Counted from the stretch's first letter, positions 43,774 to 53,954 are shown. The stretch: DNA of 64,000 bases from Deinococcus hopiensis KR-140 (GCF_900176165.1 NZ_FWWU01000010.1:229063-293062); one strand, 5' to 3'. Numbers and translations are program-made. Notes: a model not told the origin generated them from the letters alone.

Positions 43774-45534
43774 TCAAGGAGCCGCGGCGTCTCTGGCGCG
43801 CAGTGGCGTTGGGCGACCGAACCAGTACCCCTGCAGGTAGGTGCATCCCAACGCCTCCAAGACCTCGGCTTGCTCGGCCGTTTCAACGCCTTCCGCCACC
43901 GTCGTGAGTCCGAAGGCGTGCGCGAGGGCGATCATGGCGCGGACCAGTTCCTTCGCGCGTTGCCCCTCACGGCTCTGCTCATGCACCTGGCGAGTAAAAG
44001 ACCGGTCAATCTTCAAGATCTCCACCGGCAGACCGGCCAGGGCGGACAGGCTGCTGTAGCCGGTACCAAAATCGTCGAGCGCCAAGCGCAGGCCCAGACC
44101 AGACAGTGCTTGCAGGACTTCACTGCTGCGGACCGGGTCAAGCAGACTGTTTTCCGTGACCTCCAGCAAAACCCGCCGGGGCTCCACCCCCGTCTCCTGG
44201 ATGATCTGTTCGACGTGTGCCGCGAAGTCAGGCTGACCAAACTCCAAGGGACTGACGTTGACGCTCACACGCTTGAGGTGACGCCGGGCGACGGCAGTGC
44301 AGGCTTCGCGCAAAACCCATCTCCCAAGAGGAAGAATCAGACCGGAGGCTTCGGCCAGCGGAATAAATGCCATTGGATTGACCAGACCGTCTGGGCGAAG
44401 CCAGCGGATCAACGCTTCGTGCGCGGCTGTCGTTCGGCTCCGGGCGTCCACTATTGGCTGGTAATAGAGCTGAAATTCACCCCGCTCCAACGCGTGATGC
44501 AGTCCGGTGAGCATTTCCATCTCAGCGGATGTGTGCTGGTCACGCAGCACATTGAAAAACGTATGTCCGCCCCCGGCGCGTTTGGCGCGGTACATGGCCG
44601 TGTCCGCTTGGGAGAGCAGCGTTTCGGTGCCGGAGGCGTCGTCCGGATAGACACTCAGCCCCAGGCTCCAGTGCACAAAAAGCTCTTGACCGGCCAGAGA
44701 AAAGGGCGCAGCGAAGGCATGGCGGATGCGTTCGAGAATACGTCCGCTGTGGGTAGCGTCTGGTATGTCCGTGAAGAGCAGGGCGAATTCGTCGCCGCCC
44801 ATGCGCGCCACCGTATCGCTGGACGCCACACACTCGCGGAGACGTGTCGCGGTGAGGCGCAGCAACTCGTCCCCGGCCGCATGCCCAAGGGTATCGTTGA
44901 TCAGTTTGAAGCGGTCGAGGTCCATCAGTCCAAGCACAACCTTGTGCCCCGTGAGCTCAGCGCGGCGCATGGCCTGGGTGAGGCGCTGCCGGAAGTTCGC
45001 ACGGTTGGGGAGACCTGTCAGGCTGTCCAGGAGCGCGAGGTCGCCGAGTTGCTGCAAGGTCACGTGGAGCCGCAACTCGTCCATGACGAGCTCGGCGAAA
45101 TCTTCCAGAATGCCCTCTTCGTCGCGCGTAAAGGTACGGGGTACGGCGTCAATCACGCACACGGTGCCGAGGCGATATCCATCGGAAGTGCGGAGGGGCG
45201 CACCCGCGTAAAATCCAACTGTCTCATCGACGCTCACGCAGTTCATGCTGTTTACGCGTGGGTCTTGCCGGGCATCGGGGATCACCAGCACTTTGTCCTG
45301 CTGGATGGCGATGGCACAGATAGATTCGCTGATGGGGGTTTCGGTCACTTCGATTCCGAGGCGCGACTTAAACCACTGCCGGTCCCGGTCCACCAGGGAG
45401 ACGGCCGCCATCGGCATGTTGAGGTACCTGGCAGCAAGCGCAACGATACGGTCGAACTGGGGTTCGGGGAGGGTATCGAGGATGCCGAATCGGTGCAACT
45501 CCGCGAGGCGAGCTTCTTCATCGGTCAGGGTCAT
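43774..45534 (-). CDS. GAF-GGDEF-EAL cyclic di-GMP protein
   Basis: 586 residues, soluble. GAF domain ~25-165 (PMAAVSLVDRDRQWFKS ... GFYAGAPLRTSDGYRLGTVCVID). GGDEF domain ~180-345 with LDSLTGLPNRANF and an intact active site ARMGGDEFALL (~245), so it can make c-di-GMP. EAL domain ~355-580 with HEALIRW, VNVSPLEF, LEVTENSL, LALDDFGTGYSSL, LKIDRSF, TVAEGVE and LQGYWFGRP; all metal and catalytic positions look intact, so it can also hydrolyse c-di-GMP. The GAF ligand would decide which activity wins. The c-di-GMP riboswitch at 12552 and the HD-GYP protein at 58093 belong to the same signalling network. Confidence 0.95.
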   Translation of the reverse strand: MTLTDEEARLAELHRFGILDTLPEPQFDRIVALAARYLNMPMAAVSLVDRDRQWFKSRLGIEVTETPISESICAIAIQQDKVLVIPDARQDPRVNSMNCVSVDETVGFYAGAPLRTSDGYRLGTVCVIDAVPRTFTRDEEGILEDFAELVMDELRLHVTLQQLGDLALLDSLTGLPNRANFRQRLTQAMRRAELTGHKVVLGLMDLDRFKLINDTLGHAAGDELLRLTATRLRECVASSDTVARMGGDEFALLFTDIPDATHSGRILERIRHAFAAPFSLAGQELFVHWSLGLSVYPDDASGTETLLSQADTAMYRAKRAGGGHTFFNVLRDQHTSAEMEMLTGLHHALERGEFQLYYQPIVDARSRTTAAHEALIRWLRPDGLVNPMAFIPLAEASGLILPLGRWVLREACTAVARRHLKRVSVNVSPLEFGQPDFAAHVEQIIQETGVEPRRVLLEVTENSLLDPVRSSEVLQALSGLGLRLALDDFGTGYSSLSALAGLPVEILKIDRSFTRQVHEQSREGQRAKELVRAMIALAHAFGLTTVAEGVETAEQAEVLEALGCTYLQGYWFGRPTPLRARDAAAP

Positions 45535-46291
45535 ACAGTCTCCAGGACGATGGGTATGGCGTCTGATGAAACGGCGGGAGACTCCATTATGACGGAGGAA
45601 AAGCGTGTGGGCCTGCCGGGATTTTGCGAAGGGCGAGTTGAGCCCGATTCAAACTGGAGAGGGGTGCGGCCCCCCATGCTGAACTGCGTCTCCTGCGCAC
45701 CCGTGCAACTTCAGCGTGACGGCATCATCTGTGCCATTGGGGCCGCTTTACAGGCGATTGCCGCACAAGACGTCGGTGCCTGGTCACGGCACGCTTCCCC
45801 TTCGGTGCCTGAACGGTGAACGCTCCAACCTTCGTCCTGAAGGCGCAGCATCAGCCGCGCCTTCAGGACGCCCAGGCCGGGGTGCTCCACGAACGCGGCG
45901 GATTGGTCCCGGCCTCCCTCAAAAATGGTAATGGCCGTGGGGTGGCTCTGCAACAAATGATGCGCCGCTCGGGCCGCTGCACCTTTCAGATTCCCCGCCC
46001 ACACGCACGAATTTGACCTTCCTGGGCAGCGGTGAGTGGGGCCATAAAGGAGGAGGGGGCGCCTCCCCTTTACCGGCACAAGTCGTTTGTGCCGTATAGG
46101 CGGCTGGAGTTGCATAGGCCCCGACGCGGCGGAATTCCAGTTTCCCTTCCGCCCAACTTGCTCTTCACCACGTGGTGCGGTGGCCGCCAGTCCCGCGCCT
46201 TAAAAAGCTCCCCCTGCCACCGGCTGAGGCCCTGCAGGAAGGGGGGCAGAGTTCGGCGCAAGTTGTCTGGGCGCGTAAAGCAGAAGCGTGT
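45535..46291. other. Intergenic region with a possible small gene and hairpins
   Basis: A minus-strand frame (45711-46115) contains an even segment (TAITIFEGGRDQSAAFVEHPGLGVLKARLMLRLQDEGW) that may be a short unknown protein. A hairpin CGGCACAA-GTCGT-TTGTGCCG (46074-46094) lies between it and the downstream end of the PAS kinase gene and could end transcription there. Nothing else is supported. Confidence 0.4.
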
Positions 46292-47491
46292 CTACTCCTG
46301 CAGTCTCAGATTTTTAGGCCACGCGAACCAGAACGTCGCCCCGTGCCCCGGCTTCCCTTCCGCCCATACCCGGCCTCCAAATCGCTCACAGGACCGGCGT
46401 ACGGTCGCCAGCCCAATGCCCGACCCCTCATACTCCCTGGAAGGATGGAGACGCCCGAACAGCTGAAACAGCTTGTCCCTCGAGCGCATGTTAAAGCCCG
46501 TACCGTTGTCCTCCACCCCGATCAGGTGCTCCGCCTCCGTTTCCCGCACCATCACGTGCACGCGGGCCAGCTCCCGCCCTTTGGTGAACTTCAGGGCGTT
46601 TGCGACGTACTCGTCCAGGATGAGGTAGAGCGCCTGGCGGTCTCCCTGCACCGTCGGCAGCGCGTCGTGGGTGATCTGAACCTCCCGGTCAGCCATCACT
46701 GGCTGCGCGTTCTTGAGCACGTCCTGCAAGACCGGGTTCAGGTCCACGCGCTGGAGCCGTACCCGCATGCTCCGCACCTGCATGTAGCGGTCGATCGAGG
46801 CCAGCAGGGCAATCACCTGCTGCACGGCACGCTCGGCGTTCGTCATGGGCCCAAGGAACTCTTCCGAGGGCCCGGGTAGGGCTTTGCGGAGCAGGCCCAG
46901 ACAACTCATGGCGCGCGCCACAGGCAGCTGAAGCTGCTGAATGAAGACCTTGACCGTCTGGTCGAGCTCCTGATTCAACGTGCGGACTGTCAGGGCTCTT
47001 TGCAGCAACTGTTGTTTTTGGGTGGCGTGCTCATCCAGTAGGTGCTGATGGGCCTGTTTGTACGCACTGACGTCGGTGATGCCCACGTAGAAATGCAAAA
47101 ACGTGCCCTCACGTTGGATCACCGCGACGTCGACCTGCACGTTGGCCATACTGCCCTCGACCCGCAGCAGTTGAGCTTCTCCACGCTGCTTCAGTTGGCC
47201 CTTTGCCCCCTGCTTGAGCAGCGTGCCGAGTGATCCCCGAGAGGGAGGCGGCATGAACTCGTCCAGCCGTCTGCCGAGCAGCGCCTCAGGCGTGCGGCCA
47301 AGCAAGCCGCAGCCCGCTGCATTGACATTCTGAATACGCCCCTGGGAGTTCAACAGGAAGGCCGGGGTGGGAGCTTCGTAGAACAGGGTGGCGCTCCGCT
47401 GCTCGCTGACCTGGAGTTCCCGAACCTGTTCTTCAAGGGCTTGCAGCCGCCGCTGCACGGCTGGAGGCAGGGTGTGTTCTGAATCGGTCAT
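46292..47491 (-). CDS. PAS-containing histidine-kinase-like protein without canonical His box
   Basis: 399 residues from ATG 47491 behind GAGGAG. A coiled start (VQRRLQALEEQVRELQVSEQR) leads to a PAS domain (LFYEAPTPAFLLNSQGRIQNVNAAGCGLLGR ... FLHFYVGITDVSAYK), a helical dimerisation region (~175-255) and an ATPase domain with DEYVANALKFTKG, VEDNGTGFN and GSGIGLATVRRSCERFGGRVW. Where HisKA has its phospho-acceptor this protein reads FIQQLQLPVARAMSCLGLLRKAL, with no His. It may use ATP-dependent signalling without standard phosphotransfer, or be a pseudokinase or scaffold. No response regulator adjoins. Confidence 0.85.
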   Translation of the reverse strand: MTDSEHTLPPAVQRRLQALEEQVRELQVSEQRSATLFYEAPTPAFLLNSQGRIQNVNAAGCGLLGRTPEALLGRRLDEFMPPPSRGSLGTLLKQGAKGQLKQRGEAQLLRVEGSMANVQVDVAVIQREGTFLHFYVGITDVSAYKQAHQHLLDEHATQKQQLLQRALTVRTLNQELDQTVKVFIQQLQLPVARAMSCLGLLRKALPGPSEEFLGPMTNAERAVQQVIALLASIDRYMQVRSMRVRLQRVDLNPVLQDVLKNAQPVMADREVQITHDALPTVQGDRQALYLILDEYVANALKFTKGRELARVHVMVRETEAEHLIGVEDNGTGFNMRSRDKLFQLFGRLHPSREYEGSGIGLATVRRSCERFGGRVWAEGKPGHGATFWFAWPKNLRLQE

Positions 47492-47732
47492 GGCGTTGCT
47501 CCTCAAGTGTCTACCACAGCACCTTAGCCCAAGGTCAGGCGGGACAGGAGGACAGCGAGCAGCGGAGGGCAAAAAAGGCGCCCCCCTTGCCGCGCGGCCA
47601 AGGAGTACACGTTGTCCGCGGATCAGTCCGCTTGGGGCCTACTCCCTGGCTCCCCAGCTTTCCGGCGAACAGCTCGGGTGACGACTCAGCTGGTGGACAC
47701 CGGGGTGGAAAGGGGTAAGGTGAGGCTATCTC

Positions 47733-49065
47733 GGACGTGATCTGCTCCAATTGTGAACGCCTCCAAGCGCGTATCCGCGAGTTGGAAGCGCAGGTCGTGT
47801 GGACGGGCGAGACCTCACGTCCGGCCCCCCAGCCAGGACCAGGTCTGGCAGAAGAAGCCCAGGAGCGGACGCCATAGGGGCGGTCCACCCTTCCGGTGGT
47901 CAGGTGGGGCACCCAGGAACCACCTTGAAGATGGGCGCCTCACCCGGCAAAGTGGTCGTCCTGCCGGTGACGGGAACTTGCGGCTGCCGGCACCGCTGGA
48001 ACGGGGCCGAAGTGCAAGTCTTGCTGGCCCGGCAAGTGCTGGACCTGCCAGAAGTCCAGCTGCAGGTGCCGGAGTGGCAGGCCGAGGAGAAGGTCTGTCC
48101 GCGCTGTCACGAAAGAGAGCAGGCGGCGTTTCCAGGGAACGTACGCGGTCAGGGGCAGTACGGCCCCCGGTTCCAGGCTTTGGCGGTGTAGCGGGGCGTG
48201 GCCCAGTTCCTCCCCTTCAGGCGTGTGGGCGACGTGCTCGAAACGCTCTGCGGCCAGCCTTCCAGGGAAGGGATCCTCGCGCCACATCTCAACCTCGACA
48301 CAGAGTGGTTGGCTGGATTCGGGGCGGCTCTGAAGGAAGCATTGCTCAAAGAACCCCCCTTCTGCACGTGGACGAGACGGGCAGCAAGGTGGGCGGCAAG
48401 CTCGCCCGGGTGCCATCAGCAGCAAGCAACTCACCCCCTACGGGCACGACCCGCACCGCGGGCCCGGCGGCCATCCAATCGGTGGGGTCTTGCCTCGGGA
48501 CAGCGGCGTGTTGATGCGTGATGCCCGGCTCACGTACTTCCAACGCTCTGCAAAACACGCGCTGTGGAACGCCTACCTGCTTCGGGAGTTGCCTGGCCTC
48601 CACGAACAACTGGACCAGGACTGGGCGGGAGAACTACGCGCTGCGCTGCAACTCGCCTACCATCAACACAAGGCGGGCACCCTCGCTCAGGCAGAGAAAA
48701 CTGCGTTCCTGATGCGCTTTGATACATTCCTGGAAGCGGGGTTGGTCTCCAACCCCGCGAGGAGAGCCGGTTCCCGAGCGGCGGGGACGGGTGAAGCAGT
48801 CCCCGGGGCGCAACCTCGCCCTTCGATGTCAGAAGCACCGGGACAAGGTGCTGTGCTTTCTCCAGGAGGACGGCGTACCGTTCGACAACAACCAAGCCGA
48901 GCGAGACATAGGGATGGTGCGTGAAGCGAAAGATGTCCGGTGGCGGCCGCTCCGCTGTGGGTGGAAAGAATTTCTGCCGCATTCGCAGTTGCCTCTCCAA
49001 ACTTCAGAAGCAAGGCTTCTCGATTTATAAAGGTTTGGTTGGCGTCTTCCGGAACGAGGCGCTTC
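47733..49065 (+). pseudogene. IS66-family transposase remnant
   Basis: Near full length but shifted many times. Readable parts in order: DVICSNCERLQARIRELEAQV (leucine zipper), the IS66 zinc finger EEKVCPRCHEREQAAFPGNVRGQGQYGPRFQALAV, VAQFLPFRRVGDVLETLCGQP, LHVDETGSKVGGKLA (first Asp region), YFQRSAKHALWNAYLLRELPGL, and CFLQEDGVPFDNNQAERDIGMV with the final catalytic block. In-frame stops and at least six frame changes. No accessory TnpA/TnpB genes. Confidence 0.88.
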
Positions 49066-49439
49066 TTCCTCGGCTCTCGTTCTCGTGCTGATTGATCACT
49101 ATCAGAGGATATATAATAGTTTATAGAGAACGTGAGGATGTAGTACTATAGCGTACTGACTTGGAGCAGGCATGCAAGTCTGAGCTGGATAAATTATATG
49201 TAAAACCCAATGCGATTGCTATCGATCAGTTCCATTTCAGCTATATATGAGGTCGTGGTTCTCGGGGAGTGCTACCAGAAAATGCCGGCCACACACTGGT
49301 GTCGGCATGTTATAATAATTACCAAAATTTTACTGGTAATTAATGTGACGACCACATTTCTGAGGGGAAATTGATAACAATACTGTCTTATGTCGACTTC
49401 CGTCGTAGGTAAAGGGAGATGGGAACTATTCAGTATGAC
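49066..49439. other. AT-rich segment with hairpins, no gene
   Basis: Much richer in A and T than anything else in the window (TATATAATAG near 49110, TTATAATAATT near 49310). Two hairpins: ATGCCG..CAC/GTG.CGGCAT (49283-49309) and ATTACCA/TGGTAAT (49315-49337). It looks foreign. Confidence 0.6.
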
Positions 49440-50005
49440 AGCAGCTGTCATGTTAAATAATTCCGAGTAGTAAAGCCAGGTCTTTTCAAATAACCCCGGG
49501 TACGCGCCTCCATCACTTCGATCCCACAATGCCCCTGAATATGTATCTTGACTTTTTTGCCGACTCAGAGATCGCCTGAAAGGATGATCTTTGAGTCAGC
49601 TGAAATAATGCTTCTTGCTCGAATGGATTGAGAGCAGGATCAGGATCAGACGTATTTAACTGACGTTTTTCCAAAAGCGCCTGTTCGCCGTTGGTATTGT
49701 AGGTAATGATAAATGTGCTGTTCGTCGTACCTGAAAACCGGTTGAATCAATGATCTCTGGAATCGATTTTCCCTCATTTTTTGAGTTGGATGATCTGCCG
49801 GCGTGAAAGTTCAATTGGATGTTCGGGCTGGCGGTACGCCACTTCAAGCTCTTCAGATGTATGGTATGGAATCAAGGCGGCAGCTCTCGTATTTGGAGCC
49901 CATCTTAACTCTGTATCACGCCTCCAGAGCGGCCGGTCTTCGTGGATGAAAGTGGTTTCCAGATGGTCATGATGCGTGGGTACGCGCGCTTATAGTTCTG
50001 GGCGA
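49440..50005 (-). pseudogene. AT-rich decayed gene of unknown family
   Basis: Joining frames on the minus strand gives coherent protein: HDHLETTFIHEDRPLWRRDTELRWAPNTRAAALIP, YHTSEELEVAYRQPEHPIELSRRQIIQLKK then TGA, FIITYNTNGEQALLEKRQLNTSDPDPALNPFEQEALFQLTQRSS, and in a third frame DTYSGALWDRSDGGAYPGLFEKTWLYYSELFN. That is ~170 residues of a real, now broken protein. I recognise no family. The low GC marks it as an import. Confidence 0.6.
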
Positions 50006-50210
50006 GCTCAGGGCCATGTTCCTGAAATCACGGACGCAACCAGACGTTGATCTGTGCCCTACAACTCACGGGGCCGATGGTCCCGCTTGTCTTCATCGTT
50101 CTCGCCTCTTTCTGTACACGGGGAATTCAGGAGGACCAAACCCCACGTCCTTGGTCCCGGCTTGGCTTCGGGAGGAACGCAGGGTTTCGGTGGGAGGGGG
50201 AAAGGTCAGT

Positions 50211-51651
50211 TCAGAAGCCGTGTGCGCCCAAGTCCAGGGGACCCGCGCGCGGCTTTCCAACGCCTGGCGAGACGTATTCCGGGGTGGGAAGGTTGCCAGT
50301 CTTGGCGATTTCGGGGTCCAGCGCTGTTCCCGCGCCGGTCAGGGGCGAGCCGGGCTTGAGGTGGTGGCCGCCGCCCGCCCCACTGACGAAGTCGGGAACG
50401 AGCAGAGGACTGAACCAGGTTCGCGCCCCAGCCGGTGCCGTTCCACCTGCTGCCGTAGTGCATCAGGGTGGTGCTGGGGTCGTGACCGTTAGGATCAACC
50501 GGGGACCAGTCTGCTGACGTGCAGTTGTTGGCAAAGTCACCCGCGCCATTGTTGTAGAAGACTGCCAAGGGCCGGGGCTTGACGCCGGAGGTGGCTGAAC
50601 GGACCAGGAAGGTGTTGTTGCGCCCGTAGACCTGAAGTTGCGGGGCCACGCGGAAGGCGAACAGGTAAGTGGTCGGTGTGCCCCAGCCAGTGCCGTCCTG
50701 TTCTAAGACCCCGGTGTTGTTGTAGAAGTACAGCTTCCCGGCCCGTCCCCCCGGGACGCGCCCGTCGCCCAGTTCCACGCCCGTGATGCCCCAGGCGGGG
50801 TTATGCATCCACATCTCATTGCCGTACATGTACGCGGAGTTGGGCCGCAGGCTGCCCGGGGCGTCCCGTTGGGTGACCTCGTACTCGTGGTTGGATTCGG
50901 GGTCTTCCAGCATCAGCAGGTGCGTCGCGCCGTCGATGACGTTGTAGCGGATCGTGAGCCCCACCGAGCGCTCCTTGCTGTTGTCGCCGTAACTGCCCGG
51001 CATCAGGGCCCGAGGAGGTTGTACTGTGAGATGGTGCCCACGCCCTCGCTGTCGGCGTTGTGTTCGTGAGCGCTGGACGGGTTGCCGTTGCTGAAGAAGG
51101 TGTTGCCCTCCGCCAGCAGGTCCCGGCTCTGCGCCGCCTCACGGACTTGGCGTTCTGAAACAGGCCGTCGCCATTGTCGTGCAGCTTGCATCCCCGGATC
51201 ACCATGTGTTCGGCCCGCTCGATGTAGATGCCGCTGCCAAAACTGTCCCAGACGGTGGTCTGCCCCGCCCGGTTGACCAGGGTGTTGCGCTTGCTCGCGT
51301 CGCGGATTTCCAGGTTCGTGATTTCGAGGTGGCCGGGCTTGTGGCCGTATACCGCTCCCGTCCCGTGGGGGGCAGGACCAGCAGCATGCCCAGGTTGTCG
51401 AACACGGGATTGGTGTAGGCCAGGGTGTTCGGCTCCACCGCGCCCGCGCCGTCCAGCGCGGGGAGCTCACCATTCAGGCCGGGGACTCCCACCACCCGGA
51501 TGCTCTTGAGGGGCAGGCCCCGGTTGGACGGCTGCACGACCTCGGTGTAAGGCGCAGCGCTGGAGTGAATCTGCACGGTATCGCAGGGGGGTGGCGTGAA
51601 CTTCACGCCACCCCTACCCTCAACCCGCCGTGATGCCAATTCAGGCAGCAC
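50211..51651 (-). pseudogene. Right-handed beta-helix protein, frameshifted
   Basis: Reads as ~470 residues of parallel beta-helix in at least four frame segments: PPCDTVQIHSSAAPYTEVVQ ... ALDGAGAVEPNTLAYTNPVFDNLG; then GHLEITNLEIRDASKRNTLVNRAG; SGIYIERAEHMVIRGCKLHDNGDGLFQNAKS; YGDNSKERSVGLTIRYNVIDGATHLLMLEDPESNHEYEV; AGKLYFYNNTGVLEQDGTGWGTP; and a final PLTGAGTALDPEIAKTGNLPTPEYVSPGVG ending at 50211. There is no signal peptide, so the 5' end is also lost. It directly follows the WD40 gene on the same strand. It resembles the riboswitch-controlled beta-helix gene at 12641 only in fold. Confidence 0.8.
51589..51613. repeat. 25-bp palindrome between the WD40 and beta-helix genes
   Basis: Arms GGGTGGCGTGAA and TTCACGCCACCC are perfect around a single C. 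It lies 47 bases after the WD40 stop and could act as a terminator-like hairpin or operator. Confidence 0.8.
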
Positions 51652-51659
51652 AACTGGAG

Positions 51660-52625
51660 TCAGGGCAGGGGGATCACACGCACATCACTCGACAGGCTCC
51701 CCTGGGGATTGCCGACCTGTTCAGCGAGCAGGTCACCCTTAGGGGCAAAAGCGACGCCCTCACCGCTCCCCGGTACGTTCCCCAGTCGGTCCCGTACCCG
51801 TCCGCTTGGCAACTCCACCAGGGCAAGCCCACGTTCACTGGGTCCATTCACCGCGAGCAGATTCCCCGCCGCGTTCAAGGCCAGCCCGCGCCCGCGCTCC
51901 ACATCCACCCGCATCAGGCCCTCCTCACCCACATGTCCCAGCCACAGTGGTCCCTGGGTCGTCAGAACCACATACGTCAGACCGTCCGGGGTCAGGACCA
52001 CATCGGACACGGCCCGCTCACCACCGGTCCCCGGCACCTGCGCGCGGGACAGCACGCTTCCTGTCGCCGCGTCCCACACCCGCACCGTACCGTCCAGGCC
52101 GGCGCTGAGCAGCCGACCTCCCGCCAGACTCACGGCGCTGACAGGCGCCCCATGGCCCACGAAGGAGCGCAGGCGCTGCCCAGTGTGCAGGTCCCAGAGC
52201 TGGACGTAGCCGGGAGCGCGGCCGAGCGCCACGGAGCGGCCCGCGCCGTCGAAGGCGACCGAGTGAACGGCGGGCGAGTCGGGAAGGTGGAAGGGCCAGG
52301 GCTGCCCACTCGGCAGAAGCCACAGGGAGACCGACGAGTGGTTGTCCAGGGCGAGGACGGTACCACCGGGACTGAGGGTCGGATAGCTCAACCCAGTGGG
52401 GTCGCCGCGCAGGGTGACCGAGCGGCGCACCACTCCGCTGCGCGCATCCAGCCAGACCACCTCCGGCAGCAGGGTGTTTCCGTCGGCCCCTTTCCGCCGC
52501 TGGACCAACAGGGCGTCGTCCTGAAAGCCGAGCAGGGCGGCGTTGGGCTGGACGTAAAGCGGCCCCGGGGGGGAAAGAGGGAGCAGGAGGGTCAGGGCGA
52601 GGGCAAGCAGCAGGGGCAGGAACAT
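51660..52625 (-). CDS. Exported WD40-repeat protein
   Basis: 321 residues with a signal peptide or signal anchor (MFLPLLLALALTLLLPLSPPG). The rest is one beta-propeller of about six or seven blades: LSPGGTVLALDNHSSVSLW, VHSVAFDGAGRSVALGRAPGYVQLWDLHTGQRLRSF, VSAVSLAGGRLLSAGLDGTVRVWDAATGSVLSR, GLALNAAGNLLAVNGPSERGLALVELPSG. The WD turns are canonical in the middle blades. It is probably a scaffold outside the cytoplasmic membrane. The beta-helix pseudogene follows in the same direction; together they would have formed an exported two-gene unit like 27064-29513. Confidence 0.85.
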   Translation of the reverse strand: MFLPLLLALALTLLLPLSPPGPLYVQPNAALLGFQDDALLVQRRKGADGNTLLPEVVWLDARSGVVRRSVTLRGDPTGLSYPTLSPGGTVLALDNHSSVSLWLLPSGQPWPFHLPDSPAVHSVAFDGAGRSVALGRAPGYVQLWDLHTGQRLRSFVGHGAPVSAVSLAGGRLLSAGLDGTVRVWDAATGSVLSRAQVPGTGGERAVSDVVLTPDGLTYVVLTTQGPLWLGHVGEEGLMRVDVERGRGLALNAAGNLLAVNGPSERGLALVELPSGRVRDRLGNVPGSGEGVAFAPKGDLLAEQVGNPQGSLSSDVRVIPLP

Positions 52626-52758
52626 GGGGCAACCCTATGGAGGGGAGCGTGGCGCCGGGATGACGCGCCGTTCTTCCCGTACCCCCGAATACTCGTGTGG
52701 AGTAACCCCCTCCATGCTTGCCATGGGCCTGCCAGGCCGTCCCCGGTACGGTGCGGCC

Positions 52759-53415
52759 ATGACGACGTCAGCGACCACAAGGTCCGGTCCACCGGGCAAC
52801 CCTGCACTGGACCTCTCGGTCTATTCGGAAACACCCAGGAGGGGTGGCGCTGGTTGCGTGAGGCGGAGGGCTGGCCGGAGCGGCTCACCCACGCGGAGGT
52901 ACGGGGTGGGGTGCTGGAACTGGCGCCGGGGATGAGTGCGAGGTGGGGGGCGTTTCACGCGCCATTCCTGTTCACGACCGTGGAGGGCAACTTCGCGGTG
53001 AGGACGTGGGTTGGGACGCTCGGCCTGCACTCGGACTTTCCAGCGCGGCCCGACTCGGGGTCGCTCGCCGGACTGCTGATCCGCGCGCCCGCACTGCCCG
53101 CCGCAGGACGAACGCTACTGGTCGCTCACGACTGGGCTCGCCTTCGGCCCAGGCGGTGCGGGCCCCAGCATGAAGGTCACGACGACGGCGCGGGGCGAGC
53201 CGGGCACCGGGTGGTTCGCGGGCCGGGCAGGATGGGTGGAGCTGGCCGCCGCGCGCCTCGTTCCGTTCCTGGTGGGTCTGCACCGCTTTCCGGGCGAACC
53301 TTGGACGTTCACGCGAGACGAGCCGATCCTGGGCGAATTGCGCGCTCCTGCCGCAGGGGTAGGTGAGGCGCGGCCCGATCTGCCCCCCGCGTTCAAGTGG
53401 GCCTCACGGCGATGA
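52759..53415 (+). pseudogene. Possible DUF1349-like beta-sandwich gene, frameshifted
   Basis: Starting at ATG 52759 and changing frame near 52835 and 53140, the region reads WRWLREAEGWPERLTHAEVRGGVLELAPGMSARWGAFHAPFLFTTVEGNFAVRTWVG, LAGLLIRAPAL, then MKVTTTARGEPGTGWFAGRAGWVELAAARLVPFLVGLHRFPGEPWTFTRDE to the stop at 53415. The pattern resembles concanavalin-like DUF1349 proteins. The family call is tentative. Confidence 0.6.
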
Positions 53416-53612
53416 CAAATTGGCCGACCATTCGCCGGGCCTACCGGGCGCTCGCCGCTGAGTTCGACGCGTTGCCCCTGAGCGCTGGGGGCGGTGAGCT
53501 GCGGGCCCCCATTTCCAGGGGGTCCAGTTCACTCGGCCCCGGGCGGCCGTAGAGCGGCCGGACGGGTGGCGCTGCGCCGCGCTGCCGGACGCCTTGGGCC
53601 TCGGCTGAGGGG

Positions 53613-53790
53613 ATGATGCCGGGTGGCAAAATCCACCTCCGTGCCGAGGGGTACGGCAAACCCATGGCTTTCGTCCTCAGCGGCGGAGAACGACACGGGG
53701 CGAAATTCTGGCAACCTCTGCTTGAGACAGGTGCCGTTGTACGTACTGGCCGAGGACATCCCAGGATTTGTCCTGGTCGGCTGGTGATAA
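53613..53790 (+). pseudogene. IS5-family transposase fragment
   Basis: GGKIHLRAEGYGKPMAFVLSGGERHGAKFWQPLLETGAVVRTGRGHPR is a typical central part of an IS5-type transposase (the first catalytic region and following strand). Both ends are missing. Confidence 0.75.
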
Positions 53791-53954
53791 AGGCCACAGC
53801 CACCCCACTGTGCGGAAGTACCTGCACCGCTGAGGATGCCGTCTGGTCCACCCAGCACAAAACCAACACTGAGGTGCAAGCCTCCGGACGTGACGGCCTG
53901 AATGTCTTGGGCAAGAAGCACGGCGGTCAGGGCTCTCCCTGGCCTCCAGATCCG

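Noticed and set aside
43471..45819. Plus-strand open frame of 782 codons
   Set aside because: Antisense to the GGDEF-EAL gene, whose motifs are unambiguous.
51630..53366. Plus-strand open frame of 578 codons
   Set aside because: Mostly antisense to the exported WD40 gene. Only its last third coincides with the frameshifted 52759-53415 gene.
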